64,000 nt of DNA from TMED23 sp964639965 (GCA_964639965.1 CAZXGI010000001.1:1-64000), one strand, 5' to 3'; positions 8,814-17,857 are shown, counted from the first letter of the stretch. Notes: generated by a model not told the origin, from the letters alone. A program made the numbers and translations.

Positions 8814-10190
8814 TTAATTGACGTAAGGGTTATTGTTTTTACGAGATAAAATTCGAATTGGTACGCCGGGGAAGTCAAAGTCTTCTCGCAGGCCATTCAC
8901 TAAATATCGCTTATACGTTTCTGGCAGTTCGTCGCCTTTGCTTGAGAAAATTATAAAAGTGGGGGGGCGTGTTTTAGCTTGTGTAATATAGCGTATGCGT
9001 ATGCGTCTACCGCTTTTTATTGGAGGGGGATGACGTTCAGTCATTGTCAGTAGCCACTGATTGAGTTTTCCGGTCGAAATACGTTGATTCCAGATTTTGA
9101 AGATTTTAAAAGCTGTTGGTAGCAGATGATTAATATTTTGGCCAGTAAGGGCTGAGAGTTGGATGATTGGAATACCACGAGCCTGTGGGAATGAGTTTTT
9201 TAATCGATCATCTAAGCTTTTTATCGCTTGTGCTCTGTTCTTTACTAAGTCCCATTTATTAACGGCAATTATGAGGATACGTCCCTCTTCAATTACTTGT
9301 CGTGCTATTGTAAGATCTTGTTTCTCGGCCATTAAGTTGCCATCAAGTACCAGAACAACTATTTGAGCATAGTGTATAGTGCGGAAGGAATCTTTCGTTG
9401 ATAAACTTTCGACTTTATCTCGTATCTTTGATCTTTTTCGAATACCTGCTGTGTCAATAAGTTTTATGCGCCTCTTATCATGTTCCCATTCGACAGATAT
9501 AGAGTCCCTGGTAATCCCAGATTCTGATCCTGTTAAGACTCTATCTTCGCCGACAATGGAATTTACCAAAGTTGATTTGCCAACATTTGGTCGACCCACA
9601 ATTGCCATCTGTATTACCTCTGCTGAATCGTCTTTTGATATTTCACGATCACTGGATTTGTTATTGTTAATTAGAGAGTATTCATTAAATTCGTTTTTAT
9701 CTATTTGTATTAGTAGTGCTTTATACAAGTCTGCCAAGCCCTCGCCATGTTCTGCAGAAATGGGCACCGGATCACCTAGGCCAAGTTTGAATGATTCATA
9801 TAAACCAAGTTCGGCGGCTTTTCCTTCACATTTATTTGCTACCAAAATTACTGGGATATTTTGTGTTCTAACCCAGTTTGCAACAAACTTATCCATTGGC
9901 ATAATGCCTGTGCGGGAATCAATGAGAAAAAGAGCTATATCTGAATTTTTTATCGCTTGGTCGGTCTGTCGACGCATTTTGGCTTCTAAACTTTCATCAC
10001 GTACATCTTCAAATCCAGCAGTATCGACAATGTTTATACTTAGGTCTCCAATCTGACCTGAGGCTACGTGGCGGTCTCGAGTAACACCAGGGGTATCGTT
10101 TACGATAGCCAATTTTTTACCAGCTAATCGATTGAACAAAGTAGACTTTCCAACATTAGGTCTGCCAAGAATTGCTAATGTTATGCTCAT
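8814..10190 (-). CDS. der: Ribosome-associated GTPase Der (EngA)
   Basis: Double-GTPase needed for 50S subunit maturation. Two G domains in tandem are plain: GRPNVGKSTLFNRL near residue 8 with DTPGVTRDR and DTAGFED, and GRPNVGKSTLVNS near residue 198 with DTAGIRKRS. NKCE and NKWD are the base-specificity motifs. The C-terminal KH-like domain includes RIRYITQAKTRPPTF. The 458-residue length is normal. It sits downstream of bamB with a 24-base gap, the order found in many proteobacteria (yfgM-bamB-der). Open frames on the opposite strand across this gene are shadows of it. Confidence 0.97.
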   Translation of the reverse strand: MSITLAILGRPNVGKSTLFNRLAGKKLAIVNDTPGVTRDRHVASGQIGDLSINIVDTAGFEDVRDESLEAKMRRQTDQAIKNSDIALFLIDSRTGIMPMDKFVANWVRTQNIPVILVANKCEGKAAELGLYESFKLGLGDPVPISAEHGEGLADLYKALLIQIDKNEFNEYSLINNNKSSDREISKDDSAEVIQMAIVGRPNVGKSTLVNSIVGEDRVLTGSESGITRDSISVEWEHDKRRIKLIDTAGIRKRSKIRDKVESLSTKDSFRTIHYAQIVVLVLDGNLMAEKQDLTIARQVIEEGRILIIAVNKWDLVKNRAQAIKSLDDRLKNSFPQARGIPIIQLSALTGQNINHLLPTAFKIFKIWNQRISTGKLNQWLLTMTERHPPPIKSGRRIRIRYITQAKTRPPTFIIFSSKGDELPETYKRYLVNGLREDFDFPGVPIRILSRKNNNPYVN

Positions 10191-10214
10191 AGTAAAATAT
10201 ACTCTTTACAAAAA

Positions 10215-11588
10215 TTATTGGTAAGAGACTAGTTCTGCATCATCGGACAAAAATATTAATGTACCTTGAGCTATGATAGGACTAATCGTTACTCCGTCGG
10301 GCATCTTTACTTTGCTCAATATTTTTCCCGAATATGGTGAAATTGACAATGCTTCCCCATTTGAACCTGCTACAATTAAGCGATCGCTCCCTAATACTGG
10401 CCCCGTCCAGGTTATTTTACCTTTTCGTCTTTTGGGACGCTTCCATTCGGGAAGCGCTGTTACCCAGTATATACGGCCATCCTCTCTGCCTATGGCAATT
10501 AAATCTGTATTGTTAGAAATTAAAAATAAATAGTTACCAACAATCCAAGGGCTCTCTATACCACCAATATTCCGCTCCCATAATTGCCGACCATTACGTA
10601 GGTGAATAGCAGTAAGTTGGCCATTATTGCTAACCGCAAAAACGATATCACGATCAATTATTGGATTGGCGCGTATGCTTGATAGTTTTGTAGAACCTAA
10701 ACCGCTTCGGCTTCCAGCTAAAGATTCATTCCAAAGTTCCTGACCATTTTGTTCCTTTAAGGCAACTAACTCGCCTGACGAATAAGGTACTACAACGACA
10801 CCATTATGGATTGCTGGGCTACCCCCGCCTAGTAGATTCGTGGTTTCTTCAATACCTGCGTGAGTCCACAAAATAGCACCTGTTCGCCTGTTAAGTGCAT
10901 ATAGCTTGTTGGTTACGGTAATGGCAAAAATTCGATTATTACTTGCAGTTGGAGCTGTTCTAAAAGGTATTCCAACATCTCGACGCCAAAGAATCTTGCC
11001 TGATTTTGCTGCTAAAGCTATCACTTGGCCAAAGCCTGTTGATGCGTAAATCATGCCATTTGCAGAGGCTAGTCCTCCATTAATATGGTTGTCTTCCTCA
11101 TTTTCTGGGGTTATATCAGTGCTCCAGATTTTTTCTCCGTTTTTTATGTTGTAGGCATTTATTACGGTTTCTGAGTCCATTGTAAAAAGGTGATTTTGTA
11201 CAATTATAGGTTGAGCCATAAGGCGTTCACCACCGCTAGACCCGCTGCCAATGCTAATATCCCATTTTTTCTTTAGAGTTTTACCGAGCCTTAAATGTTG
11301 CATTGCATGACTGGCATAGCCTCCAGCTTGTGGCCATTCTAGGTTATATTTTGGAGCTGGAAGGATAATTTTATGTCCACGCGTGCTTGTGTCCGGTTCT
11401 ATTGATCGTTGTTGCAATAAAATAGAAATTCGCTTACCCGGCAATCGTTTTGAATTCACGGTTCCAAAATAAGTGTCTTCAAAAGTTTCTTTTATTGTAT
11501 CACAGCCTAGTAACGCCACAACTATCATAAGAAGGGTAATAACGTTTAGTGAAGAGCCGTAAACACTAATTCGAATCTTAAACGCCAT
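10215..11588 (-). CDS. bamB: Outer membrane assembly lipoprotein BamB-like
   Basis: PQQ-type beta-propeller that supports the BAM complex in folding outer-membrane proteins. The N-terminus has a hydrophobic signal peptide ending in the lipobox VALLGC, so the protein should be lipidated and lie in the periplasm on the outer membrane. Repeating blade motifs such as NGEKIWSTD, SGKILWRRD, TGAILWTHA, NGQELWNES and NGRQLWERN mark the propeller. The 457 residues slightly exceed E. coli BamB. Between the TPR protein and der, it is in the conserved alphaproteobacterial cluster. Confidence 0.92.
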   Translation of the reverse strand: MAFKIRISVYGSSLNVITLLMIVVALLGCDTIKETFEDTYFGTVNSKRLPGKRISILLQQRSIEPDTSTRGHKIILPAPKYNLEWPQAGGYASHAMQHLRLGKTLKKKWDISIGSGSSGGERLMAQPIIVQNHLFTMDSETVINAYNIKNGEKIWSTDITPENEEDNHINGGLASANGMIYASTGFGQVIALAAKSGKILWRRDVGIPFRTAPTASNNRIFAITVTNKLYALNRRTGAILWTHAGIEETTNLLGGGSPAIHNGVVVVPYSSGELVALKEQNGQELWNESLAGSRSGLGSTKLSSIRANPIIDRDIVFAVSNNGQLTAIHLRNGRQLWERNIGGIESPWIVGNYLFLISNNTDLIAIGREDGRIYWVTALPEWKRPKRRKGKITWTGPVLGSDRLIVAGSNGEALSISPYSGKILSKVKMPDGVTISPIIAQGTLIFLSDDAELVSYQ

Positions 11589-11622
11589 TTTATGTTTCCA
11601 GAGAGTAAAAATTGCTAATTAT

Positions 11623-12294
11623 CTAGTTTTGATTGCTAAGTATTGCGGCCATTTCTGCTGCACGTGATCTAATGCCTGATGGAGCTGTTATATCATCTGA
11701 TAACTCTTTATATAAATTATTTGCCTTTGTTTTGTCACCTGATTTTTGTGCAAATAAAGCAGATAATTCCTTGGCGCTATGCCGCCAAGCATTCCCAGCT
11801 TCAATCAGTGTAGAAAGTTTTTTTTGGTATACGCTTGGAACCCCTTGTTCGAGACCAATTTGAGCCGCCATGATTAAAGCTATATCGCGAAAATTTTTCT
11901 CAATATTGTTATTTTCAGAAATTGAATTGTAGGCAGTCATGGCATTCTTTTTTTCACCTTTTTTTAAAAAAACTGCAGCTTGATTAAATTGAGCTAACAC
12001 GGAGTACCCAGCGCCGCCGTTTTTAATAAGATCATCTAAAACAGCAATGGCATCTTTGTGTTTGTCTTTTTCTATTGAATTCAGTGCTGATGATAATGAA
12101 TTACTGTTCATTGATCTTCGGTTTAGGTCGTATGATTCCCAAATTTTTATTGAAGCGACGACCAGAACCATGGAGACCAACGCACCAATTATAATTTTTC
12201 CATATTTTTTCCAGAGGTCGGCGTATTTTTGCTGACGAAGGTCTTCATCAATTTCTTTGAATAAGTTATCTTGTTCTAAATTGCGATTTGCCAT
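11623..12294 (-). CDS. YfgM-like TPR inner-membrane protein
   Basis: Family of ancillary SecYEG-associated periplasmic chaperones with a single N-terminal membrane anchor. ATG at 12294 is chosen because the protein then starts MANRNLEQDNLFKEIDEDLR, a typical N-terminus, with a GAGGGTAGGT-type ribosome site just upstream. The longer open frame to 12384 adds an unrelated stretch. A cytoplasmic helix is followed by a transmembrane segment near residues 28-47 (KIIIGALVSMVLVVASIKIW) and then about 170 residues of TPR-like helices. The 223-residue length suits the family. It is the first gene of the block that continues into bamB and der. Confidence 0.85.
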   Translation of the reverse strand: MANRNLEQDNLFKEIDEDLRQQKYADLWKKYGKIIIGALVSMVLVVASIKIWESYDLNRRSMNSNSLSSALNSIEKDKHKDAIAVLDDLIKNGGAGYSVLAQFNQAAVFLKKGEKKNAMTAYNSISENNNIEKNFRDIALIMAAQIGLEQGVPSVYQKKLSTLIEAGNAWRHSAKELSALFAQKSGDKTKANNLYKELSDDITAPSGIRSRAAEMAAILSNQN

Positions 12295-12718
12295 TTTTAT
12301 ACCTACCCTCAAAGGAAAAGTCACACTCAAGCGTTGTTCATCATTTTTTAAACGCCATATATCTCGGAAAGCGTTCGGAATCAATACTTGTCTAAATTCA
12401 AGCTTTCTGTAAAATTAAATGAGTTAAATGTATTTCATTAAATTTAATTTTTACATTTAGTTGTAGTTAAGAAAATAGTGAATAGTTTCTATTTATATTA
12501 TGATTATAGGTTTTTAAACAAACTATTTAAGCAAATAATTAATTGCCATAATTATAAGCTGATTTAGTTTTCATAGGTAATTACAAAACTCTTTATCAGG
12601 AAAATAATTAGGTAACATAATTTTATAAATGTTGATTCTAATATTTTCTATTAATTTTTTTTTAAGCCTGAAAATGATAAAATATATTTCATATTAAAAA
12701 TTATCGGAGAATAGGTAA
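12295..12718 (+). other. 424-base AT-rich divergent intergenic region
   Basis: Separates the minus-strand YfgM-like gene from the plus-strand lipoprotein gene, so it should hold divergent promoters. The stretch 12400-12700 is strikingly AT-rich, with many runs of A and T and no sustained open frame apart from the in-frame extension of the YfgM gene. GGAGA at 12706-12710 is the ribosome site for the gene at 12719. I could not place a -35/-10 pair with confidence because most hexamers look -10-like here. Confidence 0.5.
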
Positions 12719-13069
12719 TTGCGTTTAAATATTGCACTCATTTTATCTATTTTAGCTGGTGGTTGTTCTTTTGCTTCTGTTGCCCCTATAAATATGCAAG
12801 GAATGGTCGCGGCTGATGGAATGGCTTTGATGACAACTGGAAAAACGATTTCAGATCATCTCGTTTCTTATACGTCAGGAAAGAACTGTTCAACGGTTAG
12901 GCGCCAAATTGGCCAGAATTTTTGTGAGGAAGATGATTTATCAGAACCTGAGGAAATCTATTGTTATAACTCGTTGGGCGATGTGAATTGTTTTGAAACT
13001 TCACAACCTTTTGGTCAACAGAATAAAACGGTAGACCATTCTTCTGGAAGAGGAGGTCTTATTAGATAA
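12719..13069 (+). CDS. Small putative lipoprotein, function unknown
   Basis: A 116-residue protein starting at TTG, supported by GGAGA at 12706-12710 eight bases upstream. The N-terminus is a short basic and hydrophobic signal ending in LAGGC, a good lipobox that would leave about 100 residues anchored in the periplasm. The mature part has ADGMALMTTGKTISDHLVSYTSGKNC, four further cysteines, and a Gly/Ser-rich tail. I have an impression of similar small lipoproteins with a TGKxxxDH segment in other alphaproteobacteria, but the family has no role I know. It is a single gene between divergent and convergent neighbours. Confidence 0.72.
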   Translation: MRLNIALILSILAGGCSFASVAPINMQGMVAADGMALMTTGKTISDHLVSYTSGKNCSTVRRQIGQNFCEEDDLSEPEEIYCYNSLGDVNCFETSQPFGQQNKTVDHSSGRGGLIR

Positions 13070-13154
13070 CCCTATTTTTATTATTCAGGATCTTTATCCC
13101 TGAATTTTTTAAACTTCGATACATGATAGCTATTAATTCTGATATAATTGTAGA

Positions 13155-13703
13155 TTAGTCTAATTGATAGCCAGTTAAAAGAAATGCTTCCATTTTACTN
13201 NNNNNNNNNNNNNNNNNNNNNNNNNNNNNNNNNNNNNNNNNNNNNNNNNNNNNNNNNNNNNNNNNNNNNNNNNNNNNNNNNNNNNNNNNNNNNNNNNNNT
13301 TTGATTTGAAAATAGTAAATGTAAATTTATGATCACCATTCCAAGTGCTTGGGAATTGCCCTTGTTCGTACATATCTTCGTCAGGAACAGTAACGACTAG
13401 ATGTCCTCCCGGTTTTAGAACGCGAAACCAATTACGTAAACTAACTTTTGGGTCTTCAAGGTGTTCCAGGCAGTGGCTAGAGTGAATAAAGTTAAATTCT
13501 GCATCATCAATGCTTTCAAGTAATTGGGCGTCGCCATCTTCTTTGTCCCACGCCTTAACACCAAGCATACGAGGGAAGAGTTCGATATAAAGGCCCAGCG
13601 GATCGGGACCTCCTCCTATATCTAAGCCATGTCCTACAAAGTAACGGTTAGAAAAATTGGGTTCATGCATCCGTCTCATTATTGACTTACTACATTCTTT
13701 CAT
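13155..13703 (-). CDS. Class I SAM-dependent methyltransferase, interrupted by assembly gap
   Basis: Methyltransferase of the Methyltransf_11 type. The SAM-binding loop is GLDIGGGPDPLG, then an acidic strand, and HSSHCLEHLEDP followed by FRVLKPGGHLVVTVPDED are motifs I-III. The ATG at 13703 has AAAAAGGGA upstream with suitable spacing. One hundred N at 13200-13299 remove the region after the HKFTFT block. The piece beyond the gap reads SKMEAFLLTGYQLD and a stop, a plausible C-terminus in this family, but the frame across the gap is not proven. The substrate is unknown. The 26-base gap to the SDR gene upstream suggests co-transcription. Confidence 0.8.
   Translation of the reverse strand: MKECSKSIMRRMHEPNFSNRYFVGHGLDIGGGPDPLGLYIELFPRMLGVKAWDKEDGDAQLLESIDDAEFNFIHSSHCLEHLEDPKVSLRNWFRVLKPGGHLVVTVPDEDMYEQGQFPSTWNGDHKFTFTIFKSXXXXXXXXXXXXXXXXXXXXXXXXXXXXXXXXXXSKMEAFLLTGYQLD
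13200..13299. other. Assembly gap, 100 N
   Basis: Exactly 100 unknown bases, the conventional placeholder for a scaffold join of unknown length. It falls inside the methyltransferase gene. Real distance and sequence content are unknown, so coordinates to the right are nominal relative to the left side. Confidence 0.99.
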
Positions 13704-13729
13704 CCATCAAATCCCTTTTTATCAATTGG

Positions 13730-14458
13730 TTAGGGTTCGTCTGCTCTTATAATCTCACCATTTAATTTACACGTTGGTAAAACTAAATTAACGAGTTGTT
13801 TTGCCACGACTTCGGGTTGTTTAATTGTTTTTGGGTCTTCACCAGGATATGCTTCAGCCCTCATTTTGGTTCGAGTTTTCCCTGGGTCAAATAAATTAGC
13901 TGTCATGTTTGTTTTCTCAATTTCTTTTGCGTAGGAGCTTATCATCATTTCGAGAGCCGCTTTGCTGGTTGCGTAAAGACCCCAGAAGGCGCGATGATAT
14001 TTAGTAGCGCCAGATGTTAAAAATATAGCACGTCCAGAATCTGATAACCTTAAAACAGGATCTAGGCTGCGGATTAATCTCCAGTTAGCGGTTACGTTAA
14101 CAGCGAACGTCTGTTCCCAAATTTTTGGGTCAATGTGGTTGATTGGTCCAATTGTCCCAAGGAGCCCAGCATTTGCAACAAAAATATCTAACTTACCAAA
14201 GCGTTGAAAAATAGTTGAGCCTATTTCATCTATTTTGTTAAAATCTGTTAAATCCAAAGGAGCAAGTGTAGCTTTCCCCCCGTTGGTCCGAATTTCATCG
14301 TCAATTTCCTCAAGTCCTCCTGCGGTTCTGGCAATCAAAATCACATGAGCGCCTTCTTTCGCAAAAAGTTTTGCTGTAGCAGCTCCAATTCCACGTGAAG
14401 CGCCTGTAATAACAGCTACACGGTTCTCTAATTTTCTTGCAGTGTTTTCCGGCAACAT
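13730..14458 (-). CDS. SDR-family NAD(P)-dependent oxidoreductase
   Basis: Classical short-chain dehydrogenase of 242 residues. The nucleotide-binding motif TGASRGIG is at residues 18-25, NAG at 96-98, the structural Asn at 121, and the catalytic Ser149, Tyr162 and Lys166 in YATSK, so it should be active. The C-terminus, with GKTRTKMRAEAYPGEDP, resembles the SDR that is commonly encoded next to purF in alphaproteobacteria; its substrate has not been established to my knowledge. It lies 21 bases downstream of purF and 26 bases upstream of the methyltransferase. Confidence 0.88.
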   Translation of the reverse strand: MLPENTARKLENRVAVITGASRGIGAATAKLFAKEGAHVILIARTAGGLEEIDDEIRTNGGKATLAPLDLTDFNKIDEIGSTIFQRFGKLDIFVANAGLLGTIGPINHIDPKIWEQTFAVNVTANWRLIRSLDPVLRLSDSGRAIFLTSGATKYHRAFWGLYATSKAALEMMISSYAKEIEKTNMTANLFDPGKTRTKMRAEAYPGEDPKTIKQPEVVAKQLVNLVLPTCKLNGEIIRADEP

Positions 14459-14479
14459 CTAATCACCTAATTCCATACT

Positions 14480-15943
14480 TTAGACCGGTTCTGACAGGAG
14501 GGATAGTTGTTGCATGTGAACATCATTTTTTTGATCTCTGAGTTGAGTAGGATACTCACCTGTAAAGCAGTGATCAGTATAGGCTGGATTAGCAGCATTG
14601 CGTCCTTTTTCATGACCCATTGCCTTATATAAGCCGTCTACGCTAAGAAAAGCCAAACTATCAGCGCCAATATAAGAACACATCTCACTGAGAGAGTTAT
14701 TTGCCGCGAGTAATTGTTTTTGGTGGGGGGTGTCAATACCGTAATAATCAGGATGCGTAATGGGAGGGGACCCTACACGCATATGTACTTCCGCGGCACC
14801 AGCATCTCGCATCATTTGAACTATTTTTACAGACGTTGTTCCGCGCACTATCGAGTCGTCAACCAATATTACTCTTTTACCGGTAACTAAAATACGATTA
14901 GCGTTATGTTTTAACTTAACCCCCAAATGTCGGATTGTATCGCTCGGTTCAATAAATGTACGTCCAACATAATGATTACGGATAATACCAAGCTCAAACG
15001 GGATTGAAGCTTCCTCAGCAAAACCTATTGCAGCTGGTACCCCTGAATCTGGAACTGGAACAACTACATCTGCATTAACACGGGACTCAATGGCTAATTG
15101 AGTGCCAAACGCTTTGCGACATTCATAAACACTAAGTCCACCAACTATACTATCTGGACGTGCGAAATAAATATATTCAAAAATACATGGCCTTGCTTTT
15201 ACTGGTGAAAAAGGTTTGATACTTTCAAGCCCGTCTTCTGTGATAATTACTATCTCGCCATTTTCTATTTCGCGAATGAAAGTAGCTCCAATAATATCGA
15301 GAGCGCAGGTTTCAGAAGCTAGAATAAAGTGACCTTCTAATTGGCCTAAAACAAGTGGGCGTATGCCGAGGGGGTCACGTACACCAATAAGCTTTTTATT
15401 GGTCATTACTACTAGCGCATATGCTCCTTCAATTTGAAAAAGTGCATCAATAAATCGTGAAAGTGTACCAATACGCTGGGATCTTGCGACTAGCTGAAGA
15501 ATTGTTTCAGTATCTGATGTCGATTGAAAAATAGACCCTTGACTGACAAGATCACTGCGCAAACAAAGTGCATTTGTGAGATTTCCGTTATGTGCAATTG
15601 CAAACCCCCCACCCGCCAAATCTGCAAAAAGAGGTTGTACATTACGCAGTACAGTATCGCCTGTAGTAGAATAGCGAACGTGGCCAACCGCAGCATTACC
15701 TGAAAGTTTATTGAGGACATTACTTTTTGTGAAATGTTCACTAACAAGCCCCAATCGACGTTCAGCATGAAAATGTTTGCCATCGAAACTTACAATGCCG
15801 GCTGCCTCTTGGCCACGGTGTTGCAATGCATGCAAGCCTAAAGCTGTAATTGCAGCTGCATCCGGGTGACCAAATACCCCGAACACCCCACATTCTTCTC
15901 TTAGCCTATCTTCTTCACCTAATATTATTTTGCTCTTTCTCAT
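14480..15943 (-). CDS. purF: Amidophosphoribosyltransferase PurF
   Basis: First step of purine synthesis: PRPP plus glutamine to phosphoribosylamine. A 17-residue propeptide precedes Cys18 in EECGVFG, the N-terminal nucleophile of the glutaminase domain after processing. The C-terminal phosphoribosyltransferase domain has the PRPP loop VILVDDSIVRGTT. The length of 487 fits the Bacillus-like, propeptide-bearing group. Two positions that are usually cysteine ligands of a [4Fe-4S] cluster are changed: ITHPDYYG, where related enzymes have HPC, and AYTDHCFTGEYPT, where they have a CxxC just before FTG. The cluster is probably absent. purF sits between cvpA and an SDR gene. Confidence 0.96.
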   Translation of the reverse strand: MRKSKIILGEEDRLREECGVFGVFGHPDAAAITALGLHALQHRGQEAAGIVSFDGKHFHAERRLGLVSEHFTKSNVLNKLSGNAAVGHVRYSTTGDTVLRNVQPLFADLAGGGFAIAHNGNLTNALCLRSDLVSQGSIFQSTSDTETILQLVARSQRIGTLSRFIDALFQIEGAYALVVMTNKKLIGVRDPLGIRPLVLGQLEGHFILASETCALDIIGATFIREIENGEIVIITEDGLESIKPFSPVKARPCIFEYIYFARPDSIVGGLSVYECRKAFGTQLAIESRVNADVVVPVPDSGVPAAIGFAEEASIPFELGIIRNHYVGRTFIEPSDTIRHLGVKLKHNANRILVTGKRVILVDDSIVRGTTSVKIVQMMRDAGAAEVHMRVGSPPITHPDYYGIDTPHQKQLLAANNSLSEMCSYIGADSLAFLSVDGLYKAMGHEKGRNAANPAYTDHCFTGEYPTQLRDQKNDVHMQQLSLLSEPV

Positions 15944-15952
15944 TTGTTGATT

Positions 15953-16420
15953 TTACTGGGTCCTATCAAGTAAATTTTCAATCCCACGTCTTTCGTTTAT
16001 ATCATATCCGCTTCGCTCTTGGGTGATTGATTTTTTGTTGTGTGGACGAATGAGTCGGTCATAAGCTTCTTTTTCAATCAACTTACGGGTTTTGGATGTT
16101 TTGGATTTTANNNNNNNNNNNNNNNNNNNNNNNNNNNNNNNNNNNNNNNNNNNNNNNNNNNNNNNNNNNNNNNNNNNNNNNNNNNNNNNNNNNNNNNNNN
16201 NNNNNNNNNNAATAATATCGGCAAAGAAATTGTGTTCTATATATTGGCGTGAATATGGTTTTACAAAGGGAAATAAAAAGAAAGTAGAAATAGCTGCTCC
16301 CAACCAAGATATTACAAAAAGCCCCCCCCGGATAAAACCTAGTATTAATCCGGTTATAGCACCTAGGAGCAATAATATAATTACTCCCACATCAAGTATA
16401 TTTATGGGTAAGTTTTCCAT
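15953..16420 (-). CDS. cvpA: CvpA family membrane protein, interrupted by assembly gap
   Basis: Inner-membrane protein named for colicin V production and always near purF in many proteobacteria. The N-terminal half has two transmembrane helices, around residues 9-27 and 31-50, containing LLGAITGLILGFIRGG, the family signature. One hundred N at 16111-16210 hide the middle. Beyond the gap the tail reads LIEKEAYDRLIRP and ends GYDINERRGIENLLDRTQ, the usual alphaproteobacterial C-terminus, so the same gene is on both sides. Its molecular role remains poorly defined. It lies 6 bases after radA and 9 before purF. Confidence 0.9.
   Translation of the reverse strand: MENLPINILDVGVIILLLLGAITGLILGFIRGGLFVISWLGAAISTFFLFPFVKPYSRQYIEHNFFADIIXXXXXXXXXXXXXXXXXXXXXXXXXXXXXXXXXXKSKTSKTRKLIEKEAYDRLIRPHNKKSITQERSGYDINERRGIENLLDRTQ
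16111..16210. other. Assembly gap, 100 N
   Basis: A second run of exactly 100 unknown bases, inside cvpA. As both gene ends match CvpA, the missing sequence is probably about 100 bases, but its length is not measured. Confidence 0.99.
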
Positions 16421-16426
16421 ATATAT

Positions 16427-17857
16427 TTAGATCTTAACTTTTGTTAAAGGTTGATTTTCAGAATAACTTTTTTCACTTTCAACACGGATATAGTTTAGTA
16501 GCTGTTCCAAATTACTTATTCCAATGACGTTTAAATTGGACGAGTATTCTTTTTTTGTTGAACCTGAGCTTAGATTTACCTTAGGGGTTATAGCTTTGTT
16601 AAAGCCAAGTTTTTCAGCCTCTTTTAGACGGGATTTACTCTGGCTAACCTGTCGGACTTCGCCAGAAAGGCCTATTTCGCCAAAAATAATGGTTTCCGCA
16701 GGAACAGGAACATCCGTCATAGATGAAACCAAAGCAGCTGCAACTGCTAAGTCGGCAGCAGGTTCGTTGATGCGTAATCCACCTGCCACATTTAGATAAA
16801 TATCGTGGTTGTTGATAGTGAGGCCACACTTTGTTTCTAGGACTGCTATCACCATAGATAAGCGGTTGGAATCCCAACCGACCACTGCTCGCCGGGGTGT
16901 GCTAAATGCGGTTGGCGCAGTTAATGCTTGGATTTCCAATAACATTGGTCGAGTTCCCTCCATGCCGGCAAAAATACTTGTACCGCTGACCTCATCATCC
17001 CGATCAGTTATGAATATTGCGGATGGATTTTTTACTTGTGATAAACCAGTATCAGTCATTTCAAAAACACCAATTTCATTGGCCGGGCCAAAACGATTTT
17101 TTACTGCTCGCAGGATGCGGAATTGGTGGCTCCGCTCGCCTTCAAAATAAAGTACGCAATCAACCATATGTTCAAGTATTTTAGGGCCCGCGATATTACC
17201 CTCTTTTGTCACGTGTCCAACCAAAAATAAAGTGAAGCCCAGACGTTTTGCTAGGTGTATCAGTTCTTGAGCTGAGGTGCGGACTTGTGTAACAGTTCCA
17301 GGTGCCGCATCTAAATTATCTACAAATAGAGTTTGTATTGAATCCGCTACTACAACCGTTGGTGGGTTTTTTTCATTCATGGAGGTTATTATATCGCGGA
17401 CGCTAGTGGCTGATGCGAGCTCTACTTTTCCATTTTCAAGACCTAAACGTTTTGCCCGCATACGAACTTGGGAAATAGATTCTTCGCCGGAGATATAAAC
17501 GCAACGTGCGTCTGGATTGCGCGAAAGAGCAACACAAACCTGTAATAGAATAGTTGATTTGCCAATCCCTGGGTCGCCACCAACTAGGATTGCAGATCCA
17601 GGCACCATTCCGCCCCCACAGACCACATCAAATTCTGGAATTTTCGAAAACATTCGGGGAAGAGTTTCATCTTTGCCTTTGAGATCAACAAAATCAATTT
17701 TAAATCCTGGATCCCTTGATAGGCCCTTGGGTGTCGAGTTATTGTTTGCTTCTTCGACGATCGAATTCCATTTACCACAAGAACCACATTGTCCCGCCCA
17801 TTTAACTTGGCTGAAGCCGCATTCTTGGCAAACATAAAATAGGTTAGATTTTGCCAT
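16427..17857 (-). CDS. radA: DNA repair protein RadA
   Basis: RecA-like ATPase that drives branch migration in homologous recombination. The N-terminal C4 zinc finger is CQECGFSQVKWAGQCGSCG, followed by Walker A GGDPGIGKST near residue 93 and the RadA-specific KNRFG motif near residue 255. The C-terminal Lon-protease-like domain has GDVRQVSQ-like residues (SGEVRQVSQ) and no protease active site is needed. The 476 residues are of normal length. The gene is first in the radA-cvpA-purF-SDR run, with short spacing suggesting one transcript. Open frames on the opposite strand are shadows. Confidence 0.97.
   Translation of the reverse strand: MAKSNLFYVCQECGFSQVKWAGQCGSCGKWNSIVEEANNNSTPKGLSRDPGFKIDFVDLKGKDETLPRMFSKIPEFDVVCGGGMVPGSAILVGGDPGIGKSTILLQVCVALSRNPDARCVYISGEESISQVRMRAKRLGLENGKVELASATSVRDIITSMNEKNPPTVVVADSIQTLFVDNLDAAPGTVTQVRTSAQELIHLAKRLGFTLFLVGHVTKEGNIAGPKILEHMVDCVLYFEGERSHQFRILRAVKNRFGPANEIGVFEMTDTGLSQVKNPSAIFITDRDDEVSGTSIFAGMEGTRPMLLEIQALTAPTAFSTPRRAVVGWDSNRLSMVIAVLETKCGLTINNHDIYLNVAGGLRINEPAADLAVAAALVSSMTDVPVPAETIIFGEIGLSGEVRQVSQSKSRLKEAEKLGFNKAITPKVNLSSGSTKKEYSSNLNVIGISNLEQLLNYIRVESEKSYSENQPLTKVKI

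Noticed and set aside
9379..10056. 225-residue open frame on the plus strand opposite der
   Set aside because: It is a mirror of the conserved der gene; composition is Ser/Ile-rich, no ribosome site, no family resemblance.
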